A stretch of DNA of 64,000 nucleotides from Beta vulgaris subsp. vulgaris. Lineage: Eukaryota; Streptophyta; Magnoliopsida; Caryophyllales; Amaranthaceae. Below the pieces are notes generated by a model, which was given only the letters and a program-made list of their open reading frames with translations, was not told the origin of the DNA and made no database searches. Where the stretch lies: positions 4,156,784-4,220,783 of the forward strand of contig NC_079210.1 of assembly GCF_026745355.1 (NCBI RefSeq). The letters run 5' to 3'. Positions within the stretch are counted from its first letter, which is position 1; every line of letters begins with the position of its first letter. Both the position numbers and the translations under genes were made by a program. Positions 60,130 through 64,000 of this stretch are shown piece after piece.

Positions 60130-63100
60130 ATGAGCATTGTGCCCAAGGAAACAATTGAGGTCATAGCACAAAGTGTAGGGATCAATAATCTCTCTCTAGA
60201 TGGTGCACTTACTCTTGCCCCTGACGTTGAATACCGTATGCGTGAGCTAATGCAGGTAAGCCGTTGTGATTTTACTTGGATTGGCTATTTTTGTCTACAA
60301 TGTTGTCATTTTCGATTTCTTAGACGGGCATGTTTTTCTGTTTTTTTTCCCGGTTGAGTACAGGAAGCTATCAAATGTATGCGTCATTCAAGGAGAACTA
60401 TTTTGACAACAGATGATGTGGATACTGCCCTCAGCATAAGAAATGTTGAGGTGCGTTTCCTGATGCTTTGAATGATTGGCTTGAATTTTATTGTATTTCA
60501 TAAAATTAAGACATTATTGAGTTTGATTACCCTACTCATATGTCTTCTGACATCTGTTGAAGTTTACTTTTTTTCTTTTTCTTGTTTTGGAGTTTGGAAG
60601 ATGTTCATGGTAAATTTTGAGTTCAAATTAAGATGACACTGTAGAAGCTGTTTGATATGTTAACTTGACTACTCTAAGCTGTGATTTTTGTGGAATGGAT
60701 GTATATTTTGGTCATTAGGATGGAATATGCTTGCCATATAGGCGTGCTGATAGATGTTAAACATCTTCCTTTAGATGCTTCAGAATTACGATGATGAATG
60801 ACATATAAATTTTGACATATTTGTTAATAAAGTGTGTGTTTTCCTGAGGGGTGGGTAGAGTTGGCAATCCCATCTGACCCCCTAGTTCGACCTAAGCGGG
60901 TCAAAGCAGAAAATTGGAGTTCAACCTGATTTGACCCATTTATCATATTTTGAAGGTGGTGAATAAGTGATCATCTTCATTCATTGTACTTAATAACCTC
61001 AATAATAGGTAAGTAGTAAGCAAAATTGTATTATTAATTTATTACATCTAATTTGTATAAGCTGCGTGCGAAAGTAAATAGGAAGCAATATTGTATTGTT
61101 ACATCTAATAACCTCAAATAATAGGTAAGAAAAATTGTTCATAAAGTTTCATTAAAGAAAAAATTTGACATAATTTATATTTAGCAAACATTAAGTAATA
61201 ATTACGTGCATATGCAGCAAAATCCATTGATTGAAAAATGTTTGCATTTATTTTAAACGAAATTAATATAACTATAAAGTGAGTGTGATTTTAAGTATAT
61301 TTATATGGACACCAAAGTCTTCCACAGACCAGAGGTTTAGGAGAGACCAGCTCTAGTGGCTTCCGCTTTAGTATCCTACTTCGTTTATTTCAAAATACTT
61401 GACACGCTTCTATGCAGACACTTGCAATGCATATTCTTAACCAGTAATATCTCTAATTTCTTATAAGTAAAATCTATAAAGATTTCATAATTTCAAAGTA
61501 TATGTCAAGGTGAATCCAACAATATTCCAGATAACTTTATTCCTTACGTAGAAATTACAGAATACGGTCAAAGGAGAGTGTGAATATTGCAAAAGTCAAA
61601 ACGTGTCAAGTATTTTGAGACGGAGGAAGTATGTTTTAAGACTGGAAACTTGGAAGTTTCATTTAACTTCATAGCATAGTTTCAACAACGCCATGTTCGA
61701 TGCTTCTGGGATTTTACGAGGTCAATTTTCAGAAGACTTAGGATTCCTTAGTAAATCAAAGTTCCAAGTAATTTGATATGGGTGAAGGATAGCCATAGAT
61801 CTAATTCAAAAATCAATGTGATAATGTTTACTCTGCCACTTAACAACGTGCAGATTGTAGATACGCTATATTTTGGTTGAGATGGATGAACTGTTTGCCT
61901 TTATAATTATGTTGGCACTTTAGTATCCCTTATTAGAATATGAGTTCCTTTATGAAAGCTCATCCAATGAGAATGACTGTACCCGTTACTGATATTGGCC
62001 GGCTGGTTTTTTTGTGACTGTTTGCACTTTCTGAACTAATACATAAATCATTTCAAAGAAATTAGCTACCTGCTATCTTTGTGCTTGTATGATTGTTGAT
62101 GTTCAGTAGAGAGCCTCTATCTCCAAGACTGCTTTTGAATCCTCTCTGTAATAATTCCACTATCTCTCTGTCCCAGCCAGTTTACGGCTTTGCTTCCGGA
62201 GATCTTTTACGGTTTAAAAGAGCTGTAGGACACATGGATTTATTTTACGTCGAGGACAAAGATGTGGACTTCAAAGATGTAAGATATCTTAACCTGAAAT
62301 ATCTTGTTGGCTAAAATTTTCAGTCCAATTTTATTTATGCTCTCATCATGTAGATAATTGAAGCTCCTTTACCAAAAGCACCACTTGATACCTCAATCAT
62401 GTGCCATTGGCTAGCCATTGAAGGGGTGCAACCTGCAATTCCAGAAAATGCTCCAGTTGAAAGTAAGTGTTAATTTGTACTCGTTTTTACAGCCTTAGAG
62501 TTGTCTGGAAACTTAAATAACACACTTACAACATAACATTGTGAAAACTTTATAGTTAACATTGGAAGTTACAACTAAAATGAAAGATCTTGATTCATTT
62601 TCAATGTGTGTGCAGTCTGCTGCTGGATGCTTTACTAACTTCTACCATAAGTAACTTGCTGTTGGTGTACTTTCTCTAATTTTAGTCCTCCTAGCCTGTC
62701 TGTATAGATTTAGCTTGGCTGTCATTTTATCCTTATTTCAATTATCTTGAACTCATTGATTGGTCCTCCATGCTCACCTGTCATGCACAAAAGTTCCATG
62801 GAGGTCATAATTCCCTTTCTCAAGGAAATTTAGCGGGAAGATTTATTTAATTTTTGAATGACGAGCAAGTTTAGCAAAATGAGCTTTTCTCTCTAAGAAC
62901 TCTGAAAATCAAGAAGACAACTCTAGTACTTTCTTTACTTACCTTATTTGCTAATAACATCAACACATTTTTCGATTCAAATTAAAAATCTTGATATAAA
63001 GTTTTTGTGTCTCCATTTTCCGAACTGTATGATAATTGTGTTTCCTCGCTTATAATTATACAAACCGGGAAAATTGTCTCATGATTACTTGCATAAATAA

Positions 63101-63778
63101 GATTTCAGTGACATTTTCAAAATAAAGTACTCCTGCTGAAGTTATTGTTTGCATGTGTTGCTTTTATAAGCTATGCATCTTGTTGCCAATTATGTTTTGT
63201 AGTATATCTTGTTGCTCATGAATGTTTATCTCTAATTGTATATTCCTCTTTGTTCTGCATAGTAATTGCTGTCCCCGATGGAAAAAGGTCCGAAAGTAAG
63301 GATGATGGTCTTCCCATTGACATCAAATTACCAGTTCAGCATGTACTATCTAGAGAGCTTCAGGTAACTTATGAATTATTTTCTTTTCTTATATCTTGTT
63401 ATCATCTATGCCTTTTACTAATTTATGCAAATCAAACGTTGTGCAGCTATACTTTGACAAGATCACAGAGCTCACTATAAGAGGTTCTGAAACTGTTCTT
63501 TTCAAAGAAGCATTGGTTAGTTTGGCAACTGATGCTGGGCTTCATCCCTTAGTTCCTTATTTTACGTGTTTCATAGCTGATGAGGTATCACCTGACATTT
63601 TCCAATTTCTGCAGAATATTCATGTTGTGAATAGCTTATTACTGTAGTGCCAGTTGACATTAACTGGTATTTATTGTGCCAGGTTGCTCGTGGTCTAGGT
63701 GATTTTAGTCTGCTGTTTGCTTTGATGCGTCTTGTGAGAAGTCTTCTGAAAAATCCTCACATACAAATAGAGCCTTAT
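60130..63778 (+). CDS. TAF6: TAF6, TFIID subunit 6 (partial, runs off the right edge)
   Basis: Seven coding exons are visible: 60130-60255, 60364-60450, 62177-62278, 62354-62462, 63263-63363, 63447-63584 and 63683-63778. They encode 253 residues; the rest lies beyond 64000. Residues 1-70 form the histone fold ([20 protein letters not shown] ... [20 protein letters not shown]) that pairs with TAF9 in TFIID. The conserved middle ([69 protein letters not shown]) leads to the start of the HEAT-repeat domain ([20 protein letters not shown]). A probable 5' UTR exon ends near 59791 (TTGAAG/GTATGT) and its leader intron ends near 60061. Intron 2 carries a MITE. The family is unambiguous; all seen borders are GT/AG. 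Confidence 0.95.
61379..61629. mobile_element. Stowaway-type MITE in TAF6 intron 2
   Basis: The left end CTTCGTTTATTTCAAAATAC plus TTGACACG and the right end CGTGTCAAGTATTTTGAGAC plus GGAGGAAG are inverted copies. TA flanks both sides. Confidence 0.85.
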
Positions 63779-63931
63779 GTGAGTCCAGTTTCCTGTTGAA
63801 CTACAATTTGCAACCCATATTTTGTAACCCTTTCGTATCATCTTTTAGCGTGCATGGTTTTCCAGGAATATTTATGTGGTATTTGTTCCTTTTAACAGTT
63901 TTGTTTCTCTGGGGAAATACCTATTTTTTTT

Positions 63932-63970
63932 GGCGGGTGGGGGTGGGTGGGGGTGGGTGGGAGGGTGGGG
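63932..63970 (+). repeat. G-run cluster in TAF6 intron
   Basis: About 39 bases with at least six runs of three to five G separated by single T or A bases (GGGTGGGGGTGGGTGGGGGT and onward). It sits between two copies of GGGGAAATACCT (63911 and 63967), so the G-rich part lies inside a small direct duplication. This is a strong G-quadruplex-type sequence on the sense strand. Confidence 0.8.
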
Positions 63971-64000
63971 AAATACCTTATATGAAAATTGCTTGTAGCA

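Noticed and set aside
1..64000. CRISPR arrays, bacterial operons, rRNA or complete tRNA genes
   Set aside because: The window is plant nuclear DNA; the only pol III-type boxes found belong to a SINE and a Helitron insert, and no tRNA cloverleaf or rRNA sequence was seen.

Overview
This is a plant nuclear window: AT-rich, with intron-split genes separated by dense transposable-element debris. The gene models point to a core eudicot. The coiled-coil end of the NLR gene and the repeat types look most like Caryophyllales (the Amaranthaceae/Chenopodiaceae, such as spinach, beet or quinoa). That placement comes from remembered family resemblance and was not searched.

Layout from left to right. 1-2500: the 3' end of a LINE, a 28-bp minisatellite and otherwise unrecognised AT-rich DNA. 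2503-6560 (-): a DEAD-box helicase 41-type gene (zf-HIT plus DEAD) broken by three frameshifts, so probably a pseudogene. 6900-7560: two MITEs. 7995-15975: a CC-NB-LRR resistance-gene unit, with one long NLR frame carrying a one-base break in the coiled-coil part, lying between two diverged direct repeats of 1.2 and 1.6 kb. 16249-24964 (-): a complete six-exon secreted LBP/BPI-like lipid-binding protein. 22.8-24.4 kb: a nest of MITEs and a SINE in its first intron. 25-32.1 kb: MITEs, an inverted Helitron, and a Helitron-bounded segment holding a deleted LINE and a 9-bp-TSD Mutator-type MITE. 32.1-40 kb: a probable LTR remnant split by an almost intact 5.5-kb LINE with a 16-19-bp target duplication. 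40972-50533 (+): a complete 11-exon DUF1664 membrane/coiled-coil protein whose 3.3-kb intron holds a long-TIR element with a Helitron inside. 51224-54525 (-): a complete six-exon IQD calmodulin-binding protein. 54.5-59.5 kb: TA microsatellites, MITEs, a probable Pack-MULE holding one exon of a CCCH/G-patch protein gene beside a 191-bp palindrome, and another Helitron. 59.5 kb to the right edge (+): TAF6, seven coding exons, cut off by the window end.

The LBP/BPI, DUF1664 and TAF6 genes are, as I recall, three consecutive loci in Arabidopsis (At1g04970, At1g04960, At1g04950), so the right three quarters of the window looks like an ancestral gene block stretched by transposons. The genes do not form a pathway. 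TAF6 is basal transcription, IQD is calcium/microtubule signalling, LBP/BPI and the NLR have possible immune roles, and DUF1664 is uncharacterised.

Exon borders were worked out by hand from GT/AG sites and frame continuity; the joined frames of the LBP/BPI, DUF1664 and IQD genes and the visible part of TAF6 are open without correction. No similarity search, RNA evidence or repeat database was available.
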